From NCBI RefSeq assembly GCF_000374305.1, contig NZ_KB894098.1, positions 310,001 through 374,000 on the forward strand: DNA of 64,000 nt, given 5' to 3'. Positions 7,624-15,412 of this stretch are shown here, piece by piece. Position 1 is the first letter of the stretch; every line of letters begins with the position of its first letter. The notes under the pieces are model-generated. The model was not told the DNA's origin and made no database searches. It worked only from the letters and a program-made list of their open reading frames with translations. This DNA comes from Actinomadura flavalba DSM 45200. Lineage in GTDB: Bacteria > Actinomycetota > Actinomycetes > Streptosporangiales > Streptosporangiaceae. The position numbers and the translations under genes are program-made.

Positions 7624-9006
7624 CTAGACGAGCCGGGACTTGACCACCTTGCCCATGGCGTTGCGCGGCAGCGTCTCGCGCAGCAGCACGGTGCGGGGGC
7701 GCTTGTGCGCCGACAGGCGGGCGGCGACGAAGTCGGTGAGCGCGGCGGGCGTCACGCCGTCCGCGACGACGAACGCGGTGACCTGCTCGCCGAGGTCGGG
7801 GTGCGGGGTGCCGACGACGGCGGCCTCGCGGACGGCGGGGTGGGCGAGCAGCGCGTCCTCGACCTCGCCCGCGCCGATGCGGTAGCCGCCGCTCTTGATG
7901 AGGTCGGTGGAGGCGCGGCCGACGATGCGGTGGACGCCGTCGGGGCGGACGGCGGCGATGTCGCCGGTGCGGAACCAGCCGTCGGCGGTGAAGGCGGCGG
8001 CGGTGGCGTCCGGGCGGCCGAGGTAGCCGTCGAAGAGGGTCGGGGCCCGGAGCTGGAGTTCGCCGGGGGTCTCGCCGTCGGCGGGGACGGGGGTGCCGTC
8101 CTCGGCGGCGAGGCGGGTGCGGACGCCGGGCAGCGGCGTGCCGACGTGCCCGGGAACGCGCTCCCCCGCCGCGCGGGCGCTGACGGTGATGAGCGTCTCG
8201 GTCATCCCGTACCGCTCGACGGGCCGGTGCCCGGTGCGCGCGGCGAGCCGCTCGAACACCGGCGCCGGGAGCGGCGCGCTGCCCGACACCAGCAGCCGCG
8301 CGCCGCGCAGCCCGGCGGCGGCCGAGGCGTCCTGGCCCACCCGGGACCAGACGGTCGGGACGCCGAAGTACAGCGACCCGCCGTGCTCGCGCGCCGCCCG
8401 CGCGTACGCCTCCGGCCTGGGCCGCACGGTGTGCACGAGCGGCGATCCGGCGCGCAGCGCCCCGAGGACGCCGAGCACGAGCCCGTGCACGTGGAACAGC
8501 GGCAGGCCGTGCACGACGACGTCCCCGGCCGTCCACTCCCACGCCTCGGCGAGCGCGTCGAGCCCGGCGGCGACGGCCCGCCGCGACAGCAGGACGCCCT
8601 TCGGCGCGCCGGTGGTGCCGCTGGTGTAGAGGATGAGCGCCGTCGCGTCCGGCGGCGGCTCGCCGGACGCGACGTCCCCGTGCCCGAGCCCGTCGACGGG
8701 CAGGCGCTCGGGTCCGTCGCCGGGGAGCGCGGCGCCGCGCCCGAGGAGCAGTTCCGCGCCCGAGTCGCCGAGGATGTGCGCGCGTTCGTCCGGCCCCGAG
8801 TCGGGCGGCACCGGCACGACCGGAACGCCCGCGAGCAGCCCGCCGACCACGGCGACCACCGTCGAGGCGGACGCCTCGGCGTGCACGGCCACCACCCGCG
8901 CACCGGCCACCCGCGCGGCGACCGCGCCCGCCCGGGCGAACAGTTCCGCGCGCGCGAGCCGTTCCTCGCCCACGCGAACGTCCGCGCCGTCACCGAGCAG
9001 TGTCAT
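7624..9006 (-). CDS. Acyl-CoA synthetase, ANL superfamily (MatB/malonyl-CoA synthetase-like)
   Basis: A 460-residue adenylate-forming enzyme that would activate a carboxylic acid with ATP and join it to CoA. The motifs are the P-loop YTSGTTGAPKG (127-137), RYGMTET (266-271), the FRTGD hinge region near 345-349, and the catalytic lysine K453 in NAMGKVVKSRLV. The stretch RASTDLIKSGGYRIGAGEVE resembles MatB-type malonyl/methylmalonyl-CoA synthetases. The length fits that short subfamily better than long-chain FadD. It follows a CaiB/BaiF CoA-transferase, pointing to catabolism or recycling of a short or branched acid. Substrate not determinable here. Confidence 0.85.
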   Translation of the reverse strand: MTLLGDGADVRVGEERLARAELFARAGAVAARVAGARVVAVHAEASASTVVAVVGGLLAGVPVVPVPPDSGPDERAHILGDSGAELLLGRGAALPGDGPERLPVDGLGHGDVASGEPPPDATALILYTSGTTGAPKGVLLSRRAVAAGLDALAEAWEWTAGDVVVHGLPLFHVHGLVLGVLGALRAGSPLVHTVRPRPEAYARAAREHGGSLYFGVPTVWSRVGQDASAAAGLRGARLLVSGSAPLPAPVFERLAARTGHRPVERYGMTETLITVSARAAGERVPGHVGTPLPGVRTRLAAEDGTPVPADGETPGELQLRAPTLFDGYLGRPDATAAAFTADGWFRTGDIAAVRPDGVHRIVGRASTDLIKSGGYRIGAGEVEDALLAHPAVREAAVVGTPHPDLGEQVTAFVVADGVTPAALTDFVAARLSAHKRPRTVLLRETLPRNAMGKVVKSRLV

Positions 9007-9088
9007 CGCGCCGCCACCGTCCGAGCCCGTCGCACGCGGACCTCTTCCGCAGGCGAGCGAGGGTCCCTCCGCAGGGAGCCGGGCGGCG

Positions 9089-10231
9089 TCATCGGTCCTC
9101 CTCCAGCCAGGCGAGCACGGCGTCGGTGTCCTGGCCGAGCCGGGGCGGTGGACGGTGCGCGCGGGGCGGGGCGCCGTCGAAGCGCAGCGGCGGGCCGGGC
9201 AGCTCGATGACCCCGAGGTCGGGGTGGTCGACGGTGACGACGAGCCCCTGGGAGCGGGTCTGCGGGTGCTCGTACACCTCGTCGATGGTGCGGATGGCGC
9301 CCGCCGGGATGCCCGCGTCCTCCAGCCGGGCGAGCCAGGTGGCGCGGTCGTCGGCGGCGAGGGCCTTCTCGATCGCGGCCGTCAGCTCCGCGCGGCGCGG
9401 GGCGCGGTCGCGGACGGTGGCGTACCGGGGATCGTCGGGGTCGAGGCCGACGAGCGGCGCGAACCGGCGCCAGAGGGCGTCGTTGGCGACACCGATCTGG
9501 ACGGCGCCGTCGGCGCAGCGGAAGGTGCCGTAGGGGGCGATGGACGGGTGGTCGTTGCCCGCCGACTCGGGGACCTCGCGCGCGACCGTCCAGCGGGTGC
9601 CCTGGAACATGTGCGCGCCGACGACCGAGGCCAGCAGCGACGTGCGCACCACCGCGCCGCGCCCGGTGCGCTCGCGCTCGTAGAGGGCGGCCAGGACGCC
9701 CGCGACGCCGTTCTGCGCGGCGAGGATGTCGGCGATCGACAGGCCGACCTTGCTCGGCTCCCCGGGCGGGCCGGTGACGCTCATCAGCCCCGCCTCGGCC
9801 TGCACGATCGCGTCGTAGCCGGGACGGCCGCCGTCCGGGCCGTCGTGCCCGAACCCGGTGATCGACAGGATCACCAGGCGCGGGTTCAGCGCGTGCAGCC
9901 GCTCGACGGGGAAGCCGAGCCGGTCCAGCACGCCGGTGCGGAAGTTCTCCACGAGCACGTCGACGCGCTCGATCAGCCGGGTCAGCACCGCCGCGCCCCG
10001 CTCGGACTTCAGGTCGAGCGCCACGGATTCCTTGTTCCGGTTGCACGACAGGTAGTAGGTGCTGACGCCGTCGCGGAACGGCGGTCCCCAGCCGCGCGTC
10101 TCGTCGCCGCCGTCCGGCCGCTCCACCTTGATGACGCGGGCGCCGAGGTCGGCGAGCGTCATCGTGGCGTGCGGGCCGGCGACGACCCGGCTGAGGTCGG
10201 CGACGACGATCCCGTCGAGCGGTCCGGGCAC
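9089..10231 (-). CDS. CaiB/BaiF-family (class III) CoA-transferase
   Basis: A 380-residue class III CoA-transferase that moves CoA between acyl groups through an aspartyl intermediate. The N-terminal LDGIVVADLSRVVAGPHATM and ARVIKVERP, then NKESVALDLKS, are diagnostic. The catalytic aspartate is D140 in GRPGYDAIVQAEAG. The GTG start at 10231 is chosen because AGGAGG lies about 8 bases upstream; an upstream extension of 21 codons has no such site. The stop is 82 bp before the acyl-CoA synthetase start, so both probably serve one acyl-CoA pathway. Confidence 0.88.
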   Translation of the reverse strand: MPGPLDGIVVADLSRVVAGPHATMTLADLGARVIKVERPDGGDETRGWGPPFRDGVSTYYLSCNRNKESVALDLKSERGAAVLTRLIERVDVLVENFRTGVLDRLGFPVERLHALNPRLVILSITGFGHDGPDGGRPGYDAIVQAEAGLMSVTGPPGEPSKVGLSIADILAAQNGVAGVLAALYERERTGRGAVVRTSLLASVVGAHMFQGTRWTVAREVPESAGNDHPSIAPYGTFRCADGAVQIGVANDALWRRFAPLVGLDPDDPRYATVRDRAPRRAELTAAIEKALAADDRATWLARLEDAGIPAGAIRTIDEVYEHPQTRSQGLVVTVDHPDLGVIELPGPPLRFDGAPPRAHRPPPRLGQDTDAVLAWLEEDR

Positions 10232-10265
10232 GGCGGCTCCCTCCTGGGCTGGGCCACAGGGAAGT

Positions 10266-10853
10266 ATGCCGGGCATGGACGACGCCGTGCTCACCTACCC
10301 CGCCCTGGCCGCCCGCGTCCGCGCGCTGCCGCCGTCGCTGGGGCCGGTGCGGCTCGTCGCGGTGGACGGCCGCGCGGGCTCGGGCAAGTCGACGTTCGCG
10401 GCGCGGCTCGCGGCGGCGCTCGGCGGGGCGCCGGTCGTCGGGTCGGACGACTTCCCGGTGCCGTGGGACGCCGGGGTGCTGTCCTGGCGCGATCCGCTGG
10501 CCGCCGTGCTGGCGCCGCTGGCGGAGGGCCGCCCGGCCCTGTGGCGGCGCTACGCCTGGCGCGAGGGCGCGTACGGGCCGCCGGAGGAGATCCCGGCGGG
10601 TCCGGTGCTGCTCGTGGAGGGCGTCGGCGCCGCGCATCCGGCCGCGCCCGCCGCGCTGCGCGTCCTCGTGGCCGCCCCGGACGACGTGCGCCGCGCCCGC
10701 ACGCTGCGCCGGGACGGCCCGGAGCACGCCGCCGCCCACGCGGCGTGGGCGCGCCGCGAGGCCGCGTACTTCACCGGCCCCGGCGCCCCGGTCCCCGATC
10801 TGCGCGTCGACGGCACCGGCCTCACCGGCGAGGTGCTGCGCGTTCTCCCCTGA
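10266..10853 (+). CDS. Small P-loop kinase, uridine kinase-like
   Basis: A 195-residue protein (192 if the ATG at 10275 is used). The Walker A motif is GRAGSGKST at 35-43, preceded by the strand RLVAVD. VGSDDFPVPWDAGVLSWRDP and VLLVEGVGAAHP follow in the order of nucleoside/nucleotide kinases of the Udk/PanK fold. The AAPDDVRRARTLRRDG segment resembles the lid. Many actinomycetes encode such a protein, usually called uridine kinase without proof. It is divergent from the CoA-transferase, with only 34 bp between the starts. Confidence 0.75.
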   Translation: MPGMDDAVLTYPALAARVRALPPSLGPVRLVAVDGRAGSGKSTFAARLAAALGGAPVVGSDDFPVPWDAGVLSWRDPLAAVLAPLAEGRPALWRRYAWREGAYGPPEEIPAGPVLLVEGVGAAHPAAPAALRVLVAAPDDVRRARTLRRDGPEHAAAHAAWARREAAYFTGPGAPVPDLRVDGTGLTGEVLRVLP

Positions 10854-10904
10854 CCGGTTGAGGCCACCCGGGCGCGCTGGACCCGCACAACTGTGCCACT
10901 GAAT

Positions 10905-10921
10905 ACTGGGATTTTCCCAGT
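10905..10921. promoter_or_regulatory. Perfect inverted repeat in the leader of the secreted propeller gene
   Basis: ACTGGGA-TTT-TCCCAGT, 7-bp perfect arms and a 3-base centre, ending 23 bp before the ATG at 10945. It lies between the kinase stop and a good GGAGGAG ribosome-binding site. It could be an operator or an RNA hairpin; a U-tract is lacking. Confidence 0.4.
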
Positions 10922-10944
10922 CCCTGCCGGAGGAGTTCCGTCCC

Positions 10945-12006
10945 ATGCGAACCGCGCTGCGCACCACCCGCACGTTGCTCGCCGCCACCGCCGTCACTCT
11001 CGCGGTCGGTCTCGTCCCCGGCCAGGCCGCCGCCGCGCCCCCGCCCGGCACCTGGACCGCCGTCCCCTACCCCGCGCTCGCCCAGCCCGGCGCCCGCCTG
11101 CACGGCATCACCGCGCCCGGCCCGCGCACCGGATTCGCCGTCGGCACCGAGGACGGCGAGTCCGAGCCCGTCGCGCTGCGCCGCGTCGGCGCCACCTGGA
11201 CGCGGCAGGCGCTCCCCGCCACGGCCCCGCCGAACCTCGTCGACGTCGACGCCCGCTCCCCCGCCGACGCCTGGGCCGTCGGCCAGTCCCCCGACCCCGC
11301 GACGCCCCGCGCGCTGCACTGGAACGGCCTGCGCTGGAAGACCGACCCGCTTCCGCTGCCCACCCCGATCGCCGTGTCGGTCGACTCGTCCGGGCGGCCC
11401 TGGGTCGCCGGGACCAAGGGCGGCGAGGGCGACGGGTCGGCCGTCTACCGCCGCACCGGCGCGGGCTGGGTCAAGAGCCTCGACCTGCCGCCCGGCGAGC
11501 TGCTCGACGCGATCTCGGCGCGCACCCCGCGCGACGTGTGGGCGGCCGGGAGCGGCGGCGGCACGCTCGCGCTGCACCACTACGACGGCACCGCGTGGCG
11601 GGCCGTGTCCTATCCGGCGTCGTGGCCGCAGTGGGTGCTCCAGATCGAGCAGGTCGCCGCCGACGACGTCTGGTTCTACGTCCTGCCCATGGACCCCATG
11701 TTCAGCGGCCCGAACCTCGTCCACTGGGACGGCACCGCCTTCACCGCGCACCGCGTCCCGCGCGGCGCGGGCGGCGTCACCGCCGCGATCTCCGACCCCG
11801 GCTTCCTCGGCGACCTCGCCGCCGACGGGCGCGGCGGCGTGTGGGTCAGCCGCAACGACGACGGGCGGCTGCACCACTTCGACGGCGCCGCGTGGACGTC
11901 CGTGCCCAACCCCGCGCCCGGCCAGGTGTACGACCTCGCCCGCGTCCGGGGCACCCGCCAGGTCTGGGGCGCGGGCACGTCCCCCTCGATCCTGCGCTTC
12001 CGCTGA
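10945..12006 (+). CDS. Secreted beta-propeller-like protein
   Basis: A 353-residue protein with a classical signal peptide: basic MRTALRTTR, a hydrophobic core LLAATAVTLAVGL, and a cut likely after GQAAAA. The mature part is built of about six blade-like repeats. Each has a DxWAVG-type turn (DAWAVGQ, PWVAGTKG, DVWAAGSG, DVWFYV, GVWVS, QVWGAGT) plus an LHHYDGTAW/VHWDGTAF strand. These features suggest an extracellular propeller for binding ligand or cell wall. GGAGGAG lies 9 bases before the ATG. No enzymatic residues were recognised. Confidence 0.8.
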   Translation: MRTALRTTRTLLAATAVTLAVGLVPGQAAAAPPPGTWTAVPYPALAQPGARLHGITAPGPRTGFAVGTEDGESEPVALRRVGATWTRQALPATAPPNLVDVDARSPADAWAVGQSPDPATPRALHWNGLRWKTDPLPLPTPIAVSVDSSGRPWVAGTKGGEGDGSAVYRRTGAGWVKSLDLPPGELLDAISARTPRDVWAAGSGGGTLALHHYDGTAWRAVSYPASWPQWVLQIEQVAADDVWFYVLPMDPMFSGPNLVHWDGTAFTAHRVPRGAGGVTAAISDPGFLGDLAADGRGGVWVSRNDDGRLHHFDGAAWTSVPNPAPGQVYDLARVRGTRQVWGAGTSPSILRFR

Positions 12007-12108
12007 GCGGCCGGGGACGGGTCGCGGCGACGGGGGCCGCCGCGGCCCGTCCCCCCGCTACGCTGAACGTCGTCCGAATGCTCGAACGACCAGCATGGAG
12101 CCTGCCAC

Positions 12109-12483
12109 ATGGCGCTTGAACGCCCCGAGATCGAGTTCCCCGAGGGGCAGCCGCCCCAGTACCTCGACATCACCGACATCACCGTCGGCGACGGCGCGGA
12201 GGCCACCAAGGGATCGACCGTCTCCGTGCAGTACGTGGGCGTGAGCTTCTCCACCGGCGAGGAGTTCGACGCGTCCTGGAACCGCGGCCAGCCGTTCGAC
12301 TTCCCGCTCGGCGGCGGCCGCGTCATCAAGGGCTGGGACATGGGCGTCGAGGGCATGAAGGTCGGCGGCCGGCGCAAGCTGGTCATCCCGCCGCACCTGG
12401 CCTACGGCGACCGCAGCCCGTCGCCCGCGATCAAGCCGGGCGAGACGCTGATCTTCGTGGTGGACCTGCTCGACGTGCGCTGA
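12109..12483 (+). CDS. FKBP-type peptidyl-prolyl cis-trans isomerase
   Basis: A 124-residue single-domain FKBP, cytoplasmic (no signal). The typical binding-pocket segments are present: VSVQYVGVSF, FDASWNRGQPFDFPLG, RVIKGWDMGVEGMKVGGRRKL, IPPHLAYG, and LIFVVDLLDV. It would catalyse proline isomerisation during protein folding. GGAGCC lies upstream of the ATG, and a strong hairpin closes the gene at 12497-12540. This FKBP is a common standalone gene in actinomycetes. Confidence 0.93.
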   Translation: MALERPEIEFPEGQPPQYLDITDITVGDGAEATKGSTVSVQYVGVSFSTGEEFDASWNRGQPFDFPLGGGRVIKGWDMGVEGMKVGGRRKLVIPPHLAYGDRSPSPAIKPGETLIFVVDLLDVR

Positions 12484-12496
12484 CGCACCGGTCCAA

Positions 12497-12540
12497 CGGC
12501 GGGCAATCGGGGGGTGAAATCCTCCCCCGGTTGCCCGCCG
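12497..12540 (+). terminator. Intrinsic terminator-like hairpin after the FKBP gene
   Basis: CGGCGGGCAA pairs perfectly with TTGCCCGCCG, and inner CGGGGG with CCCCCG, around a short TGAAAT-type loop, 14 bp after the stop. It separates the FKBP gene from the ABC genes on the same strand. There is no long U-run. Confidence 0.7.
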
Positions 12541-12579
12541 CGTCGTTTCCGGGACCGGACCGCTCGGTATCGAGCAGAC

Positions 12580-13569
12580 ATGATCCAGGCGCGCGGGCTG
12601 ACCAAGCGGTACGGCGACACCACCGCCGTGGAGGCCGCCGACTTCACCGTCCGGCCCGGGCACGTCACCGGCTTCCTCGGCCCCAACGGCGCGGGGAAGT
12701 CCACCACGATGCGGATGATCCTCGGCCTGGACCGGCCGACGTCCGGCACGGTCACCGTCAACGGCAAGCGGTACAGCGAGCTGGGCGCGCCGCTGCGCGA
12801 GGTCGGCGCGCTGCTGGAGGCGCGCGCGATGCACCCCGGCCGGTCCGCGCGCAACCATCTGCGCTGGCTCGCGCAGAGCAACGGCATCGGCGACGAGCGC
12901 GTCGACGAGGTGCTCGCGCTGGTCGGGCTCGAATCCGTCGCGGCCAAGGCCACCGGCGGGTTCTCGCTCGGCATGGGGCAGCGGCTCGGCATCGCCGCCG
13001 CGCTCCTGGGCGACCCGCCCATCCTGATGTTCGACGAGCCCGTCAACGGCCTCGACCCCGAGGGCATCCTCTGGATTCGCACGCTGATGCGCCAGCTCGC
13101 GGCCGAGGGCCGCACCGTGTTCGTCTCCAGCCATCTCATGTCGGAGATGGCGCTCACCGCCGACCACCTCGTCGTCATCGGCCGGGGCCGCATCCTGGCC
13201 GACACCGGCATGCGCGAGTTCGTCGACTCCAGCGCCACCAGCCACGTGCGGGTCCGCTCCCCGCGCGCCGACGAGCTGCGCGCCGTCCTCGAAGCCGAGG
13301 GCGCCCGCGTCGAGCCGGAGGGGCCGGTGCTGCGCGTCGACGGGCTCGGCCTGGAGCGCATCGGCGACCTGGCCGTCGCGGGCGGCCTGGCGCTGCACGA
13401 GCTGACGGCCGTCCAGCCGTCGCTGGAAGAGGCGTTCATGCGGCTCACCGGCGACACCGTCGAGTACCACGCGGGCGCGCCGCAGGCGCCGCCGCCTCCC
13501 GAACCCGGGGACGGCCCGCCGCCCGCGCCGCCGCTCCCGCCCGACGACCTGGGAAGGAACCCGTCATGA
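12580..13569 (+). CDS. ABC transporter ATP-binding protein
   Basis: A 329-residue ABC ATPase. Walker A is GPNGAGKST (34-42), the signature is SLGMGQRLG (129-137), and Walker B plus D-loop is LMFDEPVNGLDP (149-160), with H-switch SSHLMSEM. The extra C-terminal about 100 residues, ending in a Pro-rich tail, are typical of DrrA/BcrA-type exporters. The ATG at 12580 is chosen because homology begins there; the upstream in-frame extension overlaps the terminator. It overlaps the permease gene by 4 bp (ATGA), so the two form one exporter. Substrate unknown. Confidence 0.92.
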   Translation: MIQARGLTKRYGDTTAVEAADFTVRPGHVTGFLGPNGAGKSTTMRMILGLDRPTSGTVTVNGKRYSELGAPLREVGALLEARAMHPGRSARNHLRWLAQSNGIGDERVDEVLALVGLESVAAKATGGFSLGMGQRLGIAAALLGDPPILMFDEPVNGLDPEGILWIRTLMRQLAAEGRTVFVSSHLMSEMALTADHLVVIGRGRILADTGMREFVDSSATSHVRVRSPRADELRAVLEAEGARVEPEGPVLRVDGLGLERIGDLAVAGGLALHELTAVQPSLEEAFMRLTGDTVEYHAGAPQAPPPPEPGDGPPPAPPLPPDDLGRNPS

Positions 13570-14399
13570 CCGGTGCCACACCGGCCGCCGCGCAGGACCG
13601 CGACGGGCCCCGTACCGCGCCGCCCGCCTCGTTCAAGGACGTGCTGACCGCCGAGTGGACGAAGATCCGCACGGTGCCGTCCACGTTCTGGACGCTGCTC
13701 GCGGGCTCGCTCGTCGTCGTCGGGTTCTCGGCGCTGTGGGCGCTGGCCTTCGCCAGCACCTACGAGCAGATGAGCGAGGCCGACCGAACGTCGATCGTGC
13801 CGACCGCCCCGATGCAGATCGCGTTCTACTTCGGCATGGTCATCTTCGGGGTGCTGGGGGTGCTCGCCGTCACCGGCGAGTACGGCACCGGCATGATCCG
13901 CACGTCGCTGACGGCGACGCCGCGCCGCCCGCTGTTCCTGGCGGCCAAGGCCCTCGTCGTCGCGGGCGTCGTGCTCGTCGTCGGGCTCGTGGTGTCGTTC
14001 CTGTCGTTCTTCCTGTCCCAGCCGATCCTCAACACGCAGGACCTCGGCGGGTCGCTCGGCGACGAGGGCGTGTTCCGCGCCGTCGCGGGCGGCGGCGTCT
14101 ACCTGGCGCTCATCGCGGTCATGGCCCTGGCGATCGGCGTCATCGTCCGGCACACGGCGGGCGCGATCGTCACCGTGTTCGTCATCCTGTTCGTCCTCGG
14201 CATCGTCGGCGGCTTCCTGCCCGGCGAGTGGGGCACGACGCTCAACAAGTACCTGCCGTCCAACGCCGGTGGCGCGATCCTCGTCCCGGTCGAGCAGGCG
14301 GGCACGCTGCCGCCGTGGGGCGGCCTCGGCATGTTCGCGCTCTACACGGCCGTCGCGTGCGCCGTCGCGATGCTGCTGTTCCAGTCGCGCGACGCCTGA
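13566..14399 (+). CDS. ABC-2-type transporter permease
   Basis: A 277-residue integral membrane protein. A cytoplasmic N-terminus contains FKDVLTAEWTKIRTVPSTFW, the classic start of ABC-2 permeases paired with BcrA-like ATPases. Six hydrophobic segments follow, with a conserved GEYGTGMIRTSL cytoplasmic motif between helices 2 and 3. It overlaps the ATPase gene by 4 bp and should form the membrane channel of that exporter. The stop is 2 bp from the convergent deacetylase gene. Confidence 0.9.
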   Translation: MTGATPAAAQDRDGPRTAPPASFKDVLTAEWTKIRTVPSTFWTLLAGSLVVVGFSALWALAFASTYEQMSEADRTSIVPTAPMQIAFYFGMVIFGVLGVLAVTGEYGTGMIRTSLTATPRRPLFLAAKALVVAGVVLVVGLVVSFLSFFLSQPILNTQDLGGSLGDEGVFRAVAGGGVYLALIAVMALAIGVIVRHTAGAIVTVFVILFVLGIVGGFLPGEWGTTLNKYLPSNAGGAILVPVEQAGTLPPWGGLGMFALYTAVACAVAMLLFQSRDA

Positions 14400-14401
14400 G
14401 T

Positions 14402-15247
14402 TCAGGGCTTGGCGGGCGCCGGGTCGGGAGCGTTCCCGCCGAGCGAGCGCGGCAGGTAGTTCTCCACGGCGGCGGGCCGGTAGCCCTGCTCCCTGATCCA
14501 GCCGAGGATCGTCCTGAACTGCTCGGCCAGGCCCTTGCGGTAGTGCATGAGGACGATGTCGCCGGGCTTGAAGCCCTTGCCGCCGTCGCCGCGCGCGAAC
14601 CCGTTGAACCCGACGCCCGGCCCGGACGTGCCGTTGTAGAACTCCGCCGACCACAGCAGGATCGACTTGATGCCGCACTCCCCCGCCATCTTGCGGGTCG
14701 TCTCGTTGTAGCTGCCGAACGGCGGCCGGAACATCGTCGGGCGGCGGCCGTAGGCGGTCTCGATCGTGGCGGACGCGTCGCAGATCTGCTTCTTCTGCGC
14801 CTCGGGCGCGAGCTGCGCCATGTTCGGGTGCCCGACGGTGTGGTTCTCCATCTGCGAGCCCGCGTTGCGCAGCGCCCAGAAGTACTGGCCCTGCCCCTTG
14901 ACGTACGTCGTGGTGAGGAACGTCAGGATCGGGACCTTCTCCGCCCGGACGAGCCGCACGAACTCCGGGTCGTACTCGTAGCCGTCGTCGATCGTGAGGA
15001 ACACGACCTTGTCCTGCGTCTCGATGCGCGACAGCACGGCGGGCAGCCCGTCCGGCGCGGGTTTGGGCACCGTGTAGGAGCCGGGCTTCGGCGTCTCCCA
15101 GCGGCGGTCGCCGAGCGTCCCGGCGAGGACCGTCCGCGTGCTCGGCCCCTTGTCGGCGGCCGGTGCCACGACGACGGGCCATCCGGCGGCCACGACCCCC
15201 GCCGCCACCGCCACGGCCGTGGCGGTCACCGGCATCTTCCCTCGCAT
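14402..15247 (-). CDS. Secreted polysaccharide deacetylase (NodB/CE4 family)
   Basis: A 281-residue exported enzyme. An N-terminal hydrophobic segment (residues 7-30) serves as signal or anchor. The CE4 motifs are present: TIDDGY (85-90, catalytic and metal Asp), metal-binding H136 and H140 in ENHTVGHPN, and RPPFGSYN (174-181). GDIVLMHYRKG near residue 240 carries the last conserved histidine. It would remove acetyl groups from peptidoglycan or another N-acetylated glycan at the cell surface. The gene is monocistronic and convergent with the ABC permease. Confidence 0.9.
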   Translation of the reverse strand: MRGKMPVTATAVAVAAGVVAAGWPVVVAPAADKGPSTRTVLAGTLGDRRWETPKPGSYTVPKPAPDGLPAVLSRIETQDKVVFLTIDDGYEYDPEFVRLVRAEKVPILTFLTTTYVKGQGQYFWALRNAGSQMENHTVGHPNMAQLAPEAQKKQICDASATIETAYGRRPTMFRPPFGSYNETTRKMAGECGIKSILLWSAEFYNGTSGPGVGFNGFARGDGGKGFKPGDIVLMHYRKGLAEQFRTILGWIREQGYRPAAVENYLPRSLGGNAPDPAPAKP

Positions 15248-15365
15248 CGGCGCCGTTCCCCTGTTCTGTCGCGGTCGTTCGCACCCTCACCACGGCAGAC
15301 GCGCGGAACCGGCGTCCGGTTCGCCTGATCGGGGGGATGTACGAGACATATTCGACCACGACGGG

Positions 15366-15404
15366 CGGCGGGGCGCGCGGACGCCGCGCCCGCGCGCCCC
15401 GCCG
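15366..15404 (-). terminator. Terminator-like hairpin after the purine permease
   Basis: A perfect 15-bp stem, CGGCGGGGCGCGCGG with CCGCGCGCCCCGCCG, around a 9-base loop, 8 bp past the permease stop. No U-run. Probably the end of the permease transcript. Confidence 0.65.
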
Positions 15405-15412
15405 GAATGCGT

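Noticed and set aside
12514..12579. Longer start for the ABC ATPase
   Set aside because: The extra codons run through the FKBP terminator stem and show no family similarity; ATG 12580 begins exactly at the conserved N-terminus.
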